Below are positions 25,837 to 35,305 of a DNA stretch of 64,000 nucleotides, one piece after another (the stretch's first letter is position 1; every line of letters starts with the position of its first letter). The position numbers were made by a program, and so were the translations under genes. The notes beneath the pieces are model-generated. The model saw nothing but the letters and a program-made list of their open reading frames with translations, was not told where the DNA came from and ran no database searches. The stretch is from Planctomycetaceae bacterium (GTDB lineage: Bacteria; Planctomycetota; Planctomycetia; Planctomycetales; Planctomycetaceae): positions 1 to 64,000 of the forward strand of contig JAQWSQ010000017.1 of the NCBI GenBank assembly GCA_029243145.1, given 5' to 3'.

Positions 25837-26925
25837 ATGCATCGTCAGATTCTCGAAGCCTGCCTACCGATTGCGATCATTTTGGTCGTTGCGTGCGGGT
25901 TGTTGAATCTGACCATCAAACTGAGTCGGGCCTCGTGGGATTGGAAGCGGTTCAAGAAACTGCACCGTGATCAATCCGGGGGAGTGCAGTCGCTAGCGAT
26001 GGTGCTGACTTTACCGATCTTTATGGCGATCATCTGCATGATCGTGCAACTGAGCCAACTGATGATCGGGATGATGGGCGTGCATTATGCGGCCTATGCG
26101 GGAGCACGTTCTGCATCAGTCTGGTTACCCGCTCATACGTATTCCGCCAGTCCCGGTTACGAAGAAACTCCCAATCATGTCGTCATCGACAACATGTCGT
26201 ATCAGCTCGAACCGGCCACCGATCAGATACGTGGAGTTCTGGGACCGAGTTCGTTGTCTCTCAGTACGAAGTATCGCAAAGTTTGGACGGCCTCAGTGTT
26301 GGGAGTGGCACCGTTCTGTCCTTCGCTGATGACCGAGGACCAGACAGGAGTACAATCGATCTCTTCGGCGTGGTTGACGCCCGAGGCCGAGACCCTCATG
26401 AGTGATATCAATAATATCACTCTACGATTCTGGATGAACCACATCGACAATGTGAATCAGACGACTCTCGATACCAGGGTCAGTCGAAAAATTGAGTGGG
26501 CGAAAGACAACACGCTCGTCTTTGTGGAATGGCGTGATGCTCAGCGGTCCGAAGGACGACGCCATCACGTGATGCAAGGCCCCACTTACAATCCTTGGGA
26601 TTTCTACGACAGGAATGGCATCCTTGTGATCCCTTACGAAGAAAATGAAGTCGGCTGGCAAGATCCTGTCACGGTTCACGTTTATCACCGTTTCGGCTTG
26701 ATGCCGGGACTCGGAGCGCTCTTACGAAAAGTTCAACGCTCTTGGTCGTTTGAAGACCGGCATAATCAATCCTTCTTGATTTCCAATGGGGCTTGGGATG
26801 CATTTATGGACCAAGGGAGTGAAGACAATCGTCGTTTACCGGGCGTCTTCGTCATTCATGCTTCGGCGACCATGAACAATGATGGCTTGATCCCCATCTA
26901 CGGGGAGGTGATCGATGAGTATTGA
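25837..26925 (+). CDS. TadE/TadG-like pseudopilin
   Basis: A 362-residue protein with an N-terminal helix, then a second prepilin-like segment: KLHRDQSG followed by GVQSLAMVLTLPIFMAIICMIVQLSQLMIGM and YAAYAGARSASVW. The latter, a Tyr/Ala-rich helix continuation, is the typical TadE/TadG opening. The Glu at position 5 expected of true pilins is Leu here. The bulk is a periplasmic beta-rich domain of about 250 residues. It overlaps the next gene by 11 bases. Probably a minor pilin-like component of the Tad apparatus. Confidence 0.75.
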   Translation: MHRQILEACLPIAIILVVACGLLNLTIKLSRASWDWKRFKKLHRDQSGGVQSLAMVLTLPIFMAIICMIVQLSQLMIGMMGVHYAAYAGARSASVWLPAHTYSASPGYEETPNHVVIDNMSYQLEPATDQIRGVLGPSSLSLSTKYRKVWTASVLGVAPFCPSLMTEDQTGVQSISSAWLTPEAETLMSDINNITLRFWMNHIDNVNQTTLDTRVSRKIEWAKDNTLVFVEWRDAQRSEGRRHHVMQGPTYNPWDFYDRNGILVIPYEENEVGWQDPVTVHVYHRFGLMPGLGALLRKVQRSWSFEDRHNQSFLISNGAWDAFMDQGSEDNRRLPGVFVIHASATMNNDGLIPIYGEVIDEY

Positions 26926-28615
26926 TCGTTCTTTCCTGTCGCGAGTACATCCTCAACATTTGGCACTGCGTCTGCATCGTGACGAACGTGGCGCGTTGAG
27001 TGTGATGGGAGTCTTTACCATTTTTATGTTGACGGTCTTGCTGGGCATGATCTTCAATATGGGGAAGCAGATTGACGACAAGCTACGCATGCAGAACGCC
27101 GCCGATGCGGTGACGTACAGCGGAACGCGAACCGTCACACGTGGCATGAACGCGATTTCCTATTCCAATCATCTCTTGTGTGAAATTTTTGCACTGACCG
27201 CCTACATGCGCGAAGCGCGGCTCGAACCGAACTCGACGCAGCTTCCCGACTCCACCCTCGTCGCCGAGGATGTGCTCGATGTTTGGGAAGAAATTGCCCA
27301 AGAAGCCTTTATTGCTGAAGGTGGCGCAGCGGGACTCGAAAAGTTTGAAGCCTTGGGACAGGCCATTCTGGCCAAGGTTCCACTGGAGCGTCAGGTGGTG
27401 CGCAGTTTTGAACCGCTGGCGAGAGAGCATTCCCGGTTGACGTTATCGGTCTTCGAGTACATTCTTCGCGGCCCCGATGTCGCGTACTCTGTGCCGGTGG
27501 AAAATGATGCCTATCCGCAAGACGCTCTTGAGGGTGGCCTGATCACCGAATTTCAGCGTAGTGTGGTCATTAACACCCCGCAACTCGCGCAGTGGGTCGT
27601 GGAAGAAGTCGTCGAACGACACGCCACCGGGCACGATCGACTACATGCCGGACATCAACCAGTGGCCGTCATGTATCGGAGCGATGGAGTGCGACTCGAT
27701 TCTTCTCAAGCCTATGAAACAGATCGAGTGACGCGCACCTTGCCCGTCATTGACCCGACGGCAGTGGGGGGCGATGTTCGTGGGATCGATATCGGATTCA
27801 ATCCGCAGTTACCTTACCGACTTGATGACCTCTCGCTCGATCAACGCTATTTCAAACTTTCTTACGACACTCGATCAGCACTTTCACGACAGTATCTACA
27901 GCAATTGATCTTCAACTGGATGGATATTTATTTCACCGAACGTCGTTCAGACGGCACAACGGGTTTGTTTGGTCGCGACCGAGCGAGCCTGTCCCAGTTG
28001 GCAAATTTCTGGCGAATTTTCACTTGTGCCCAACTCAACAAACTGCTGCAGGAAGAATTTCCTCGTTCAAATATGCCGTTCTTGATCCGCAGCGAAAATC
28101 TGGATGGTTGGCGGTACGATCCCAGCTCGGCCAATGCGAATGGGACGATTAGCAACTTTCATAACAATGTCTGGTTCGATCCGAGAAGCACCACCGATCC
28201 TCACAGTCCAGAGTTGCATGACGAGTATCACTTGGTGGGTATTGTTGCTTGGACTCCCATCGAACATTTTGCACCCCAATTTTACGATCATCCGCTCACC
28301 GGGCATTATCCAATCACATTTTCAGAAGCGAAGTTTTTCTTGCCATACCGATTATTGAACTATCCTTGGATTGTCGAAGGAGAAGATCGTTATGGTGTTG
28401 ATTGGTCGTATACCAACACGAACGGTTGGCCTTCGAGTCAGCGGGATTGGTCGATGATGAATCAGAACTGGCGAACCAAATTGGTTCCAGCCTCGGCTGA
28501 CAATCTTGTCGAGATATTGCAGACGCATGTCGGTCCCGGTTATACGGGTAATCTTGAGGCTCCTAATTTGTCCGGAATATCGGTGCAAGACATTCGCAAA
28601 CTCAATTCTCACTAA
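26915..28615 (+). CDS. TadG-like Flp pilus assembly protein
   Basis: A 566-residue protein starting with a cytoplasmic stretch of about 24 residues, DERG, and the helix ALSVMGVFTIFMLTVLLGMIFNMG, followed by KLRMQNAADAVTYSGT. The QNAADAAALAA-like continuation after the first helix is diagnostic of TadG (pilus-assembly Flp-type) proteins. There is no Glu at position 5. A large exported domain follows, ending in a Trp/Tyr/Asn-rich region. It overlaps the preceding TadE-like gene by 11 bases and is translationally coupled. Confidence 0.78.
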   Translation: MSIDRSFLSRVHPQHLALRLHRDERGALSVMGVFTIFMLTVLLGMIFNMGKQIDDKLRMQNAADAVTYSGTRTVTRGMNAISYSNHLLCEIFALTAYMREARLEPNSTQLPDSTLVAEDVLDVWEEIAQEAFIAEGGAAGLEKFEALGQAILAKVPLERQVVRSFEPLAREHSRLTLSVFEYILRGPDVAYSVPVENDAYPQDALEGGLITEFQRSVVINTPQLAQWVVEEVVERHATGHDRLHAGHQPVAVMYRSDGVRLDSSQAYETDRVTRTLPVIDPTAVGGDVRGIDIGFNPQLPYRLDDLSLDQRYFKLSYDTRSALSRQYLQQLIFNWMDIYFTERRSDGTTGLFGRDRASLSQLANFWRIFTCAQLNKLLQEEFPRSNMPFLIRSENLDGWRYDPSSANANGTISNFHNNVWFDPRSTTDPHSPELHDEYHLVGIVAWTPIEHFAPQFYDHPLTGHYPITFSEAKFFLPYRLLNYPWIVEGEDRYGVDWSYTNTNGWPSSQRDWSMMNQNWRTKLVPASADNLVEILQTHVGPGYTGNLEAPNLSGISVQDIRKLNSH

Positions 28616-28655
28616 TTCCCATCCTGTAAGACGACTCTCACTAACCGGTCAATCA

Positions 28656-29759
28656 ATGAAACAATTGATCCAACAAACAACACGACCTGCCAAACACCCA
28701 CGCAACGGATTTGCGCCGATGGAGCTGGTGCTGCTGGCCCCGTTTTTAGTGTTTATGGCAGCGTTGATGATCTGTTTTTCCGATGTATCGTTGTTCAAGA
28801 TTCGCGCACAAGGCAATGTGCATTATGCGGCCACACAAACAGAACCGTTTCGAGCATCGAGCTTTGCTCTCGGCAATCAGCAATTGAACCCTCAACCACA
28901 AAGCTGGCCAACAGCGGGGACCATCGGTTCTAACAACACGCAAGCACTACAGAATGTGAACAACTTCTGGAATCAACCCGGTTTTCCTAGCTCAGATGCC
29001 TTACAAGGAAATTCTGGCTCTGGTCGCATCACGACTTTAACCAATCATTATGAACAGCGGACCGATGTCGGTAAAAGCTTCATGGTTGATCGTGATTTTC
29101 AGCTCGATGAAGGAATGCGGGAAGGGCGAGTGGCGATTCAGCGAACCTATCCAATGTTACAACGGATTTTACCCAACAATGGCCGATACAGTATCGATCA
29201 TGATTATGAATTTCTGGAAGGGGATTGGAATTACGGCAATGTCGGTTTGCAACGAAACTCCCCCACCAACAATGGGAATGTTCGGACCGAACAATGGCGT
29301 GCCAACGATTTGTATCACATTCACCCGACTGAGATGCCACAACTGTTTGGCTATTGGTCCGACTTTATGAATGCGTTTAATGCGCTTCGAGCACTCAATA
29401 ACAAACTCGATACGAGTGTTCCGAATGCCGATGACCTTGATGCGCTCGATGCGGATATCGAATGGACCTGGTATCGCCCCGGTTGGCCTCCCAACTTTCA
29501 CCCGCATCCCTCGGGTTGCGAAATCGATCTCCAAGATTATTTGGCATCGAATGCCTACCCTTCTTATCTGCGAAATGTTCGTCGTGTTCCAGGACGAATG
29601 TGTCGAGCTTGGCAGGGCGTTTATGGTCGGGAACTCAGAAATCGACAAAATATTCCCAACTATGTCCCGATGGGGCCACTCAGTGACCAGCAATTACAGG
29701 ACAAGCTCGATCAACTCGACGTCTTTGAACAGGGTTTGCGCAACAAAGGTTACTGGTGA
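28656..29759 (+). CDS. TadE-like pseudopilin
   Basis: A 367-residue protein with a leader MKQLIQQTTRPAKHPRNG followed by FAPMELVLLAPFLVFMAALMICFSD. Glu sits at mature position 5, so unlike its two upstream relatives it keeps the full prepilin cleavage signature. The periplasmic domain of about 300 residues is rich in Asn, Trp and Pro. The ATG at 28656 defines this leader exactly; upstream in-frame starts lie inside the end of the previous gene. Third pseudopilin-like protein in the operon, probably part of the pilus base or tip. Confidence 0.75.
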   Translation: MKQLIQQTTRPAKHPRNGFAPMELVLLAPFLVFMAALMICFSDVSLFKIRAQGNVHYAATQTEPFRASSFALGNQQLNPQPQSWPTAGTIGSNNTQALQNVNNFWNQPGFPSSDALQGNSGSGRITTLTNHYEQRTDVGKSFMVDRDFQLDEGMREGRVAIQRTYPMLQRILPNNGRYSIDHDYEFLEGDWNYGNVGLQRNSPTNNGNVRTEQWRANDLYHIHPTEMPQLFGYWSDFMNAFNALRALNNKLDTSVPNADDLDALDADIEWTWYRPGWPPNFHPHPSGCEIDLQDYLASNAYPSYLRNVRRVPGRMCRAWQGVYGRELRNRQNIPNYVPMGPLSDQQLQDKLDQLDVFEQGLRNKGYW

Positions 29760-30730
29760 TTTTACCGGTATCGTCCACGATGAGTGAACCGTCTCCCGAA
29801 GAGCCAGAAAAGTCTGCTCCCGAAAAAACGCTCGGTCAGCGTTTGTTCTCACGCATCAATGACCTGATAGCGATCAGTATCATTTTATTTGCCGGCATCA
29901 GCATGGGGGGGGCGGTGATCGACTGGTGGAACACTTCCCCCGAAGACGCTCACACACCCAATTTGCGGGCTGCCGCAGATGATGTCATGCCTCCTGATTT
30001 TCTTTCCGGGGCACCTATCTTGATTGATGCCGGTGATTTGAATGTGCGCATGGAGCGAAGCGAGTTAGAGGGATCGTCGTCCCAAATTCACACGCAAATG
30101 ATTGAGAGACTATCGGGATATGCTGCCAGCGTTTCTTTACCGGCTCAACCACCCGGCGAAGAGGAGTTGAGTATGCTACAAGAACTGGAGAGGCAGCAGC
30201 CGGTTTGGTCGGATGAGAAGGGGGCGGCCGTTTTTCATCAGGACGCTCCATTGGGAGCTTATGTGGCCGTCCAAAAGAATTCTCCAGAACTGCAAAAAGC
30301 GGGTCAATTTTCGGGCAGACGTGTGGTAAGCTGGGGGTTCGTTATTCCATCAGGAGAGTCCCGATGGACGGCTTGGTTGTTTGCTCCTCGTCCGGGAGGA
30401 GATTCGCCCGTTTCAACGGATTGGCGATCTGTCCTTCCTTCCGGAGCGATTTGCAATTTGGGGCTGCACTCGCAGGACGGTCAACTGATGTTGGCGTTCT
30501 CGGGAACGGGGTCACTTGATCAATGGCAGCGGGAATTTGGGCAATTGCTCGAATCGAAAAAATTTCAACAAATGGGAACGTGGATTGATCAGGAGACGCG
30601 CACTTCTGCAGAGTTTGAATTAACACGCGCTGTCTATCGACAACAACTCACACTACACATACAAGACGAAACACGCGGACGATTACGGGGATTGATGCAC
30701 GTAACCCGACCGCGCGAGGAGACTCCATGA
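29756..30730 (+). CDS. Tad-locus membrane protein of unknown function
   Basis: A 324-residue protein with a cytoplasmic N-terminus, one membrane helix at about residues 41-60 (IAISIILFAGISMGGAVI), and a soluble domain of roughly 260 residues outside. I do not recognise a family. The GTG at 29756 overlaps the stop of the preceding gene and has AAAGG upstream; an ATG at 29780 is an equally possible start eight codons later. Its stop overlaps the start of the CpaB gene (ATGA, 30727-30730), so it is firmly embedded in the Tad operon. A structural or regulatory role in pilus assembly is inferred from position only. Confidence 0.65.
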   Translation: MILPVSSTMSEPSPEEPEKSAPEKTLGQRLFSRINDLIAISIILFAGISMGGAVIDWWNTSPEDAHTPNLRAAADDVMPPDFLSGAPILIDAGDLNVRMERSELEGSSSQIHTQMIERLSGYAASVSLPAQPPGEEELSMLQELERQQPVWSDEKGAAVFHQDAPLGAYVAVQKNSPELQKAGQFSGRRVVSWGFVIPSGESRWTAWLFAPRPGGDSPVSTDWRSVLPSGAICNLGLHSQDGQLMLAFSGTGSLDQWQREFGQLLESKKFQQMGTWIDQETRTSAEFELTRAVYRQQLTLHIQDETRGRLRGLMHVTRPREETP

Positions 30731-31467
30731 GAGGACTACCAGGACTGTTAATTGCCGTAGGGCTCGGTATCGTCGGTGCCATTTGCAATTGGTACTACTT
30801 ATCGCGGCAAGCGTCGCAGATGGAAAAAGTCGCCTTCGTGATTTTGAATGGTGATGCCCAACTCAACCTGGGGGATCGATTTCGAGACGACCACCTGACC
30901 AAGGTGGAACTTCCCAGTAATAACCTCGGTAACTTACAAGAGGTTGGCATCTTATGGCGCGAGAAAGCTTCAATCATCGGGTTGGCTGCGACGAAAGCCT
31001 ACCGGGGAAACGAAATTCTGTTGTGGCAAGATCTCCAAACTCCCAGCGAACGGGATTTCAGCGAGCTACTCGCCGTTAATGAAGTCGCACGGTGGGTTCC
31101 AGTGGATAGTAGATCGTTTATCCCGGAACGGGTCAGTCCCGGAAATCTAATCTCGTTCCTCTTCCCCAGAACGTCGGCTACTCCCACGCCGGGGAATTCC
31201 AACAATCCTTCTCTACAAACCGCAGGTTCCACCATTATTGGTCCTTTTCGCATTCTTTCATTGGGAGCTCGAACGGGAGATCGCGATCCACGTCAAGCCT
31301 ATACGCGATCAACAGGGCAGGAGAATTTGATCGGGATCAGCGTCAAAGTGACCGAGGGATCGTTGGATCCTGAAGCCGAAAAACTGTTCCAAATTCTCGG
31401 TAATAACACCGCCCCTCCAGGTGTGATACTGCATTCGGCCGAACTGGAGGATCAACCTCTCCGATGA
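30727..31467 (+). CDS. CpaB/RcpC-like Flp pilus assembly protein
   Basis: A 246-residue protein with an N-terminal membrane helix (GLPGLLIAVGLGIVGAICNWYYL) and a SAF-like domain: LNLGDRFRDDHLTKVELP, AATKAYRGNEILLWQDL and the central RWVPVDSRSFIPERVSPGN, where CpaB proteins usually have AVTVxVDxxxGVAGxVxPGD. CpaB anchors or stabilises the outer-membrane secretin in the periplasm. No secretin gene is in the window. It overlaps both neighbours by four bases, indicating tight translational coupling. Confidence 0.75.
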   Translation: MRGLPGLLIAVGLGIVGAICNWYYLSRQASQMEKVAFVILNGDAQLNLGDRFRDDHLTKVELPSNNLGNLQEVGILWREKASIIGLAATKAYRGNEILLWQDLQTPSERDFSELLAVNEVARWVPVDSRSFIPERVSPGNLISFLFPRTSATPTPGNSNNPSLQTAGSTIIGPFRILSLGARTGDRDPRQAYTRSTGQENLIGISVKVTEGSLDPEAEKLFQILGNNTAPPGVILHSAELEDQPLR

Positions 31468-33413
31468 AGATTTGGTACAACAAAATTCACGAAAGTCGAC
31501 GCGCGCTGTTGGAAACCGAAGAAGAGGTGGTCCATATCGGTCGCGATGCTGCAAACTTGCTGGTGCTCAAGAGCCCGCTGGTTGCGAAACGGCAAGCCAT
31601 CGTCCGCTATGCTGACGGCAAACTTACCATCGAGAATGTCGGCTTGAATAGCTGCATGGTGGGCGAGCGGGAATTGATCGGAGGCGAACAGGCTGAAGTC
31701 CCCGCTGGCGAAACACTACGCATCTGGCCTTACACGTTGACGTTCGAGATGGAGCACGCGGCTCCTATTAGCCGGACCGAGATGGAATCGCATTTGCGGA
31801 CGGTGATGGCCGACCTGGAACTGCGCGTCCATCGCAAATTACTCGAACGCTTTGATGTCTACGAACTCGATGCCAGCCGCATGGGAGACGATGAGAGTAT
31901 TCTCATGCTGGAACGAAATATCGAAGATGTCTGTCGAGAGATGAAACTTTTCGACGAGGGAAATCATGCCTTGCTCGAAGAAGTGATCGGCCTGGTTCTG
32001 CGTGACCTGGTCATCAATCAGATGATCCTCGAGAGTGATCGAGAAGAACGAAGTGCGGTTGCCGGCTTAACCTATAATGAGTTTGATGTCCCGGCAACGC
32101 TTGTTCCCGAACGTGAAACCGAACTCGCGAATTTGCTGATGTTCGCACGAGAGCGTATGGAACTCGACTCACAACCGGATCTCTCCGCACAAATCAATCG
32201 GGTCGAAGCAAAATTCAATCAGATATTCCCGCTGCTGCGACCTCATTTGCACCAAGAACTCAAACGATACATCGTCTTGCGGACCTTGAAAAAGGATCTG
32301 AAAGATACTGTCTTCGGTTACGGTCCACTGCAAGATCTGTTGCGTGCTCCTACGATCTCTGAAATCATGGTGGTGCAGAGTGACCAGATTTATGTCGAAC
32401 GAGCCGGGGTCATCGAACTATCGGGACGACGATTTATCTCTGACAAAGTAACCGAGTCCATTATCGAGCGGATTGTCGCCCAAGTAGGACGCCGTATCGA
32501 TAAGTCACAACCACTGGTTGATGCCCGACTCGCCGATGGCTCCCGTGTGAATGCCATCATTCCACCTTTGGCAGTTCGTGGTCCGTGTTTGACGATTCGA
32601 AAATTCCCCGTTCATCGTTTTTCGATGGACGACCTGATCGAGATGGGTAGCATTACATCTCCCGCGGCAATGTTTTTACGAGCCTGCGTCATCAATCGTC
32701 GCAATTTACTGGTCAGCGGGGGTACTGGGACCGGTAAAACGACGATGTTGAATGTGTTGTCCAGTTTTGTTCCACATCGCGACCGCATCATCACGATTGA
32801 AGACACGACCGAACTGCAACTGCATCAGGAGCATGTCGTCACCCTCGAAACCAAGCCCGCCAATGTCGAAGGGACGGGTGAATACTCCATTCGAGATCTC
32901 GTGAAAAACGCGCTGCGCATGCGACCCGACCGTGTGATCGTCGGGGAATGTCGTGGTGGTGAAGCCCTCGATATGTTACAGGCCATGAATACGGGGCATG
33001 ACGGTTCCATGACCACCATTCATGCCAACAATACAGACGATGTTCTCAAACGGTTGGAAGTGCTCGTGTTGATGGCCGTCGACCTGCCGGTCTCATCGAT
33101 TCAACGTCAGATTGCTTCGGCCATCGATCTCGTCGTGCAGATTACACGCCTTCCCGGCGGGAAACGAACCGTCACTCAAATTTCAGAAGTCCTCGGTTAT
33201 GATGCCGACCGTAAAGAACTGACCATCATTGATATCTTCAATTACCGTGATGGCGTGAGTTTGAGACCAACCGGATATTTGCCGAGTTATATCGACGAGT
33301 TGATGGATAGAGAACTGCTCAAACTCGAGTTCCTGTACGGCAATGAGGAAGAAGAAGATCAGAACGGAAAATCTGCTCCGAAAGAGTCCTCTTCTGAAGT
33401 GGGAGCCGACTAA
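31464..33413 (+). CDS. cpaF: CpaF-type ATPase with N-terminal FHA domain
   Basis: A 649-residue protein. Residues 1-95 form an FHA-like domain (VVHIGRDAANLLVLKSPLVAKRQAIVRY, LNSCMVGEREL), then a helical region to about 290, and a CpaF ATPase domain: EIMVVQSDQIYVER, DARLADGSRVNAIIPP, LTIRKFPV, Walker A GGTGTGKT near residue 420, ITIEDTTELQL, RMRPDRVIVGECRGGEALDMLQAM and MTTIHANN. The C-terminus is acidic and low complexity. It powers pilus polymerisation; the FHA domain suggests recognition of a phosphothreonine partner or docking. It overlaps cpaB by four bases and tadB by one. Confidence 0.93.
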   Translation: MKIWYNKIHESRRALLETEEEVVHIGRDAANLLVLKSPLVAKRQAIVRYADGKLTIENVGLNSCMVGERELIGGEQAEVPAGETLRIWPYTLTFEMEHAAPISRTEMESHLRTVMADLELRVHRKLLERFDVYELDASRMGDDESILMLERNIEDVCREMKLFDEGNHALLEEVIGLVLRDLVINQMILESDREERSAVAGLTYNEFDVPATLVPERETELANLLMFARERMELDSQPDLSAQINRVEAKFNQIFPLLRPHLHQELKRYIVLRTLKKDLKDTVFGYGPLQDLLRAPTISEIMVVQSDQIYVERAGVIELSGRRFISDKVTESIIERIVAQVGRRIDKSQPLVDARLADGSRVNAIIPPLAVRGPCLTIRKFPVHRFSMDDLIEMGSITSPAAMFLRACVINRRNLLVSGGTGTGKTTMLNVLSSFVPHRDRIITIEDTTELQLHQEHVVTLETKPANVEGTGEYSIRDLVKNALRMRPDRVIVGECRGGEALDMLQAMNTGHDGSMTTIHANNTDDVLKRLEVLVLMAVDLPVSSIQRQIASAIDLVVQITRLPGGKRTVTQISEVLGYDADRKELTIIDIFNYRDGVSLRPTGYLPSYIDELMDRELLKLEFLYGNEEEEDQNGKSAPKESSSEVGAD

Positions 33414-34264
33414 TGGTTCCGCTAGAAGTGTTAATGGGTTCGGGATTCATCGGCGCTGGCTTGGCAATCATGGCGTGGGCCGGCGCTGATATTTGGGGGT
33501 CAGGACTAGACTACTTAGAACAAGATTTTCAGGCGAAATTTCGACGATTGCGCGTTCGGGTGAAGCGTCTGCGAACGATTATTCTCTCTTGGCTGGCAAT
33601 GGTGGGCGTGTTTTTTGCCAGTCTGTGGATTTTTCTTAATCTCCCCGTGTTGGGATTTGTGGCGGCGGTGATTGTGTTTTGTCTGCCTTGGTATCTGGTA
33701 CGTCGGATGGCACGGCGACGAAAAGAAAAAATTGAAGATCAACTCGCCGACTCGATGGTCTCGATGGCGAGTGCGATTCAAGCGGGCCTCTCTTTAGCAC
33801 AATCGTTGGAGATCTTGGCAGAGCAATCGCCACACCCGATCTCTCAAGAGTTTCAGCAAATGATGACTGAGTACCAACTCGGGAAAACACTCGATGAAGT
33901 GCTCGAAGAAACCAAAGAGCGATTGGAGAGCGAAAACTTTGCGTTGTTTTCTGCGGCGATGCAAGCCAGTCGCGCCAGCGGAGGACGACTGAATGATGTG
34001 ATCGAGCGAATCGCAGTTTCCATTCGTGAGATGCAAAGACTCGAAAGAAAAGTCGAAGCAGAAACCGCGCAGGCTCGGTCGTCGGCTGTTTATATGGCTT
34101 TGGCGCCGTTTGCGATTCTCGCCATGTATTACTTTTTCGTGGACCCCGTCAGCACCACTCGCTTGTTTACCACGTTGGTGGGCCAGCTCATTTTGAGCAT
34201 GGCGTTGGTGCTCGATGTGGTCGCCTATCTGTGGGCGCGAAGAATTCTCAATCCCGATATTTGA
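33413..34264 (+). CDS. tadB: TadB-like inner membrane platform protein
   Basis: A 283-residue T2SSF-domain protein. Membrane helices lie near residues 6-26, 60-95, 225-245 and 255-280; the cytoplasmic F domain holds MASAIQAGLSLAQSLEILAEQ, YQLGKTLDEVLEETKERL and ASRASGGRLNDVIERIA. TadB with TadC forms the inner-membrane platform on which the ATPase acts. The ATG shares one base with the stop of the ATPase gene (TAATG), indicating coupled translation. Confidence 0.92.
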   Translation: MVPLEVLMGSGFIGAGLAIMAWAGADIWGSGLDYLEQDFQAKFRRLRVRVKRLRTIILSWLAMVGVFFASLWIFLNLPVLGFVAAVIVFCLPWYLVRRMARRRKEKIEDQLADSMVSMASAIQAGLSLAQSLEILAEQSPHPISQEFQQMMTEYQLGKTLDEVLEETKERLESENFALFSAAMQASRASGGRLNDVIERIAVSIREMQRLERKVEAETAQARSSAVYMALAPFAILAMYYFFVDPVSTTRLFTTLVGQLILSMALVLDVVAYLWARRILNPDI

Positions 34265-34288
34265 ACTCAATCACAAAGTCAATATTTG

Positions 34289-35245
34289 ATGTCATTCCTC
34301 CTTTCCAATCATTCCTTGTTGGCAGTCACTCCCGGCGACCAGCTCTGGTTATTGATCGGTTGTTTGTTGATGGGGTTGGGGATCTTCTTGGGGTCGAGAA
34401 CCTTGCTGGTCTCGATGGCCAGTGATGATCTCGAACAGGACGACGATTGGCGATATGATGTCTCGCGGATCAATGAATTGCGTAGAGCCAGTGTCATGTA
34501 TCGTGTGTTTCAGCCTGTCATTCAGCTTCTGGCGACGCCTTGTCGAAACTTGTTTCGTGAGGGATTGCCAGAAATTCATCGTGAAATTCAGTGCTCGGGT
34601 ATGAGTCGGTTCTGGACGGCAGAAGAGTATCTGGCCCGAAACATTGTCATCAGCGTGTTGATGTTTCCTGTTTACTATTATGCCAATACGAACATGATGG
34701 GCTCTCCGGGGATTTTTCTCGCGTTCGTCATGACAATGTTGACGACTGTGGTATTGCGGCGGCAATTGACGATGCGAGCCATTTATCGATTGTTGCTGAT
34801 CAAACGACGGTTACCGTATTTTTTGGACCTGATCACTTTGCTGATGGAAGCGGGTTCCGCGTTTATGCAATCTTTGGAACAAGCAGTCCGTGAGTTTTCG
34901 GAGCATCCGGTGGGTGTGGAATTTTCCCGCGTGATGACCGAAATGCGAATGGGTAAAAACCGGACCGCCGCATTTGAAGCCATGCGCGAGCGTTTACAGG
35001 ATGATGAAATCACCAGTCTGCTGGGATCGATCATTCAAGGGGAAGAACTCGGGACGCCTTTAGCCAAGCTGTTTCGATCCCAAGCCGATGTCTTACGATT
35101 AAAGCGTTCTCAACGTGCTGAAACTTTGGCGAACGAAGCGGGTGTGAAAATGTTGCTGCCAGCCGTTTTGGTGATGATGTCAACGGTATTGATTATTCTC
35201 GGCCCGTTCGTGTTAAACTTCATTTTAGGAACAATGACTCTCTAG
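34289..35245 (+). CDS. tadC: TadC-like inner membrane platform protein
   Basis: A 318-residue T2SSF-domain protein, second half of the Tad platform. The F domain has FLDLITLLMEAGSAFMQSLEQAV, MTEMRMGKNRTAAFEAMRERL and GSIIQGEELGTPLAKLFRSQ; membrane helices flank it, with a C-terminal pair ending FVLNFILG. The ATG at 34289 is preferred over an adjacent TTG at 34286. It starts 24 bases after tadB ends. Confidence 0.92.
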   Translation: MSFLLSNHSLLAVTPGDQLWLLIGCLLMGLGIFLGSRTLLVSMASDDLEQDDDWRYDVSRINELRRASVMYRVFQPVIQLLATPCRNLFREGLPEIHREIQCSGMSRFWTAEEYLARNIVISVLMFPVYYYANTNMMGSPGIFLAFVMTMLTTVVLRRQLTMRAIYRLLLIKRRLPYFLDLITLLMEAGSAFMQSLEQAVREFSEHPVGVEFSRVMTEMRMGKNRTAAFEAMRERLQDDEITSLLGSIIQGEELGTPLAKLFRSQADVLRLKRSQRAETLANEAGVKMLLPAVLVMMSTVLIILGPFVLNFILGTMTL

Positions 35246-35305
35246 CCAACTGTAGCTCTCTCACCAACTGAAGACAGATACGTCATTCCACTAACGGAGT
35301 TCTCA

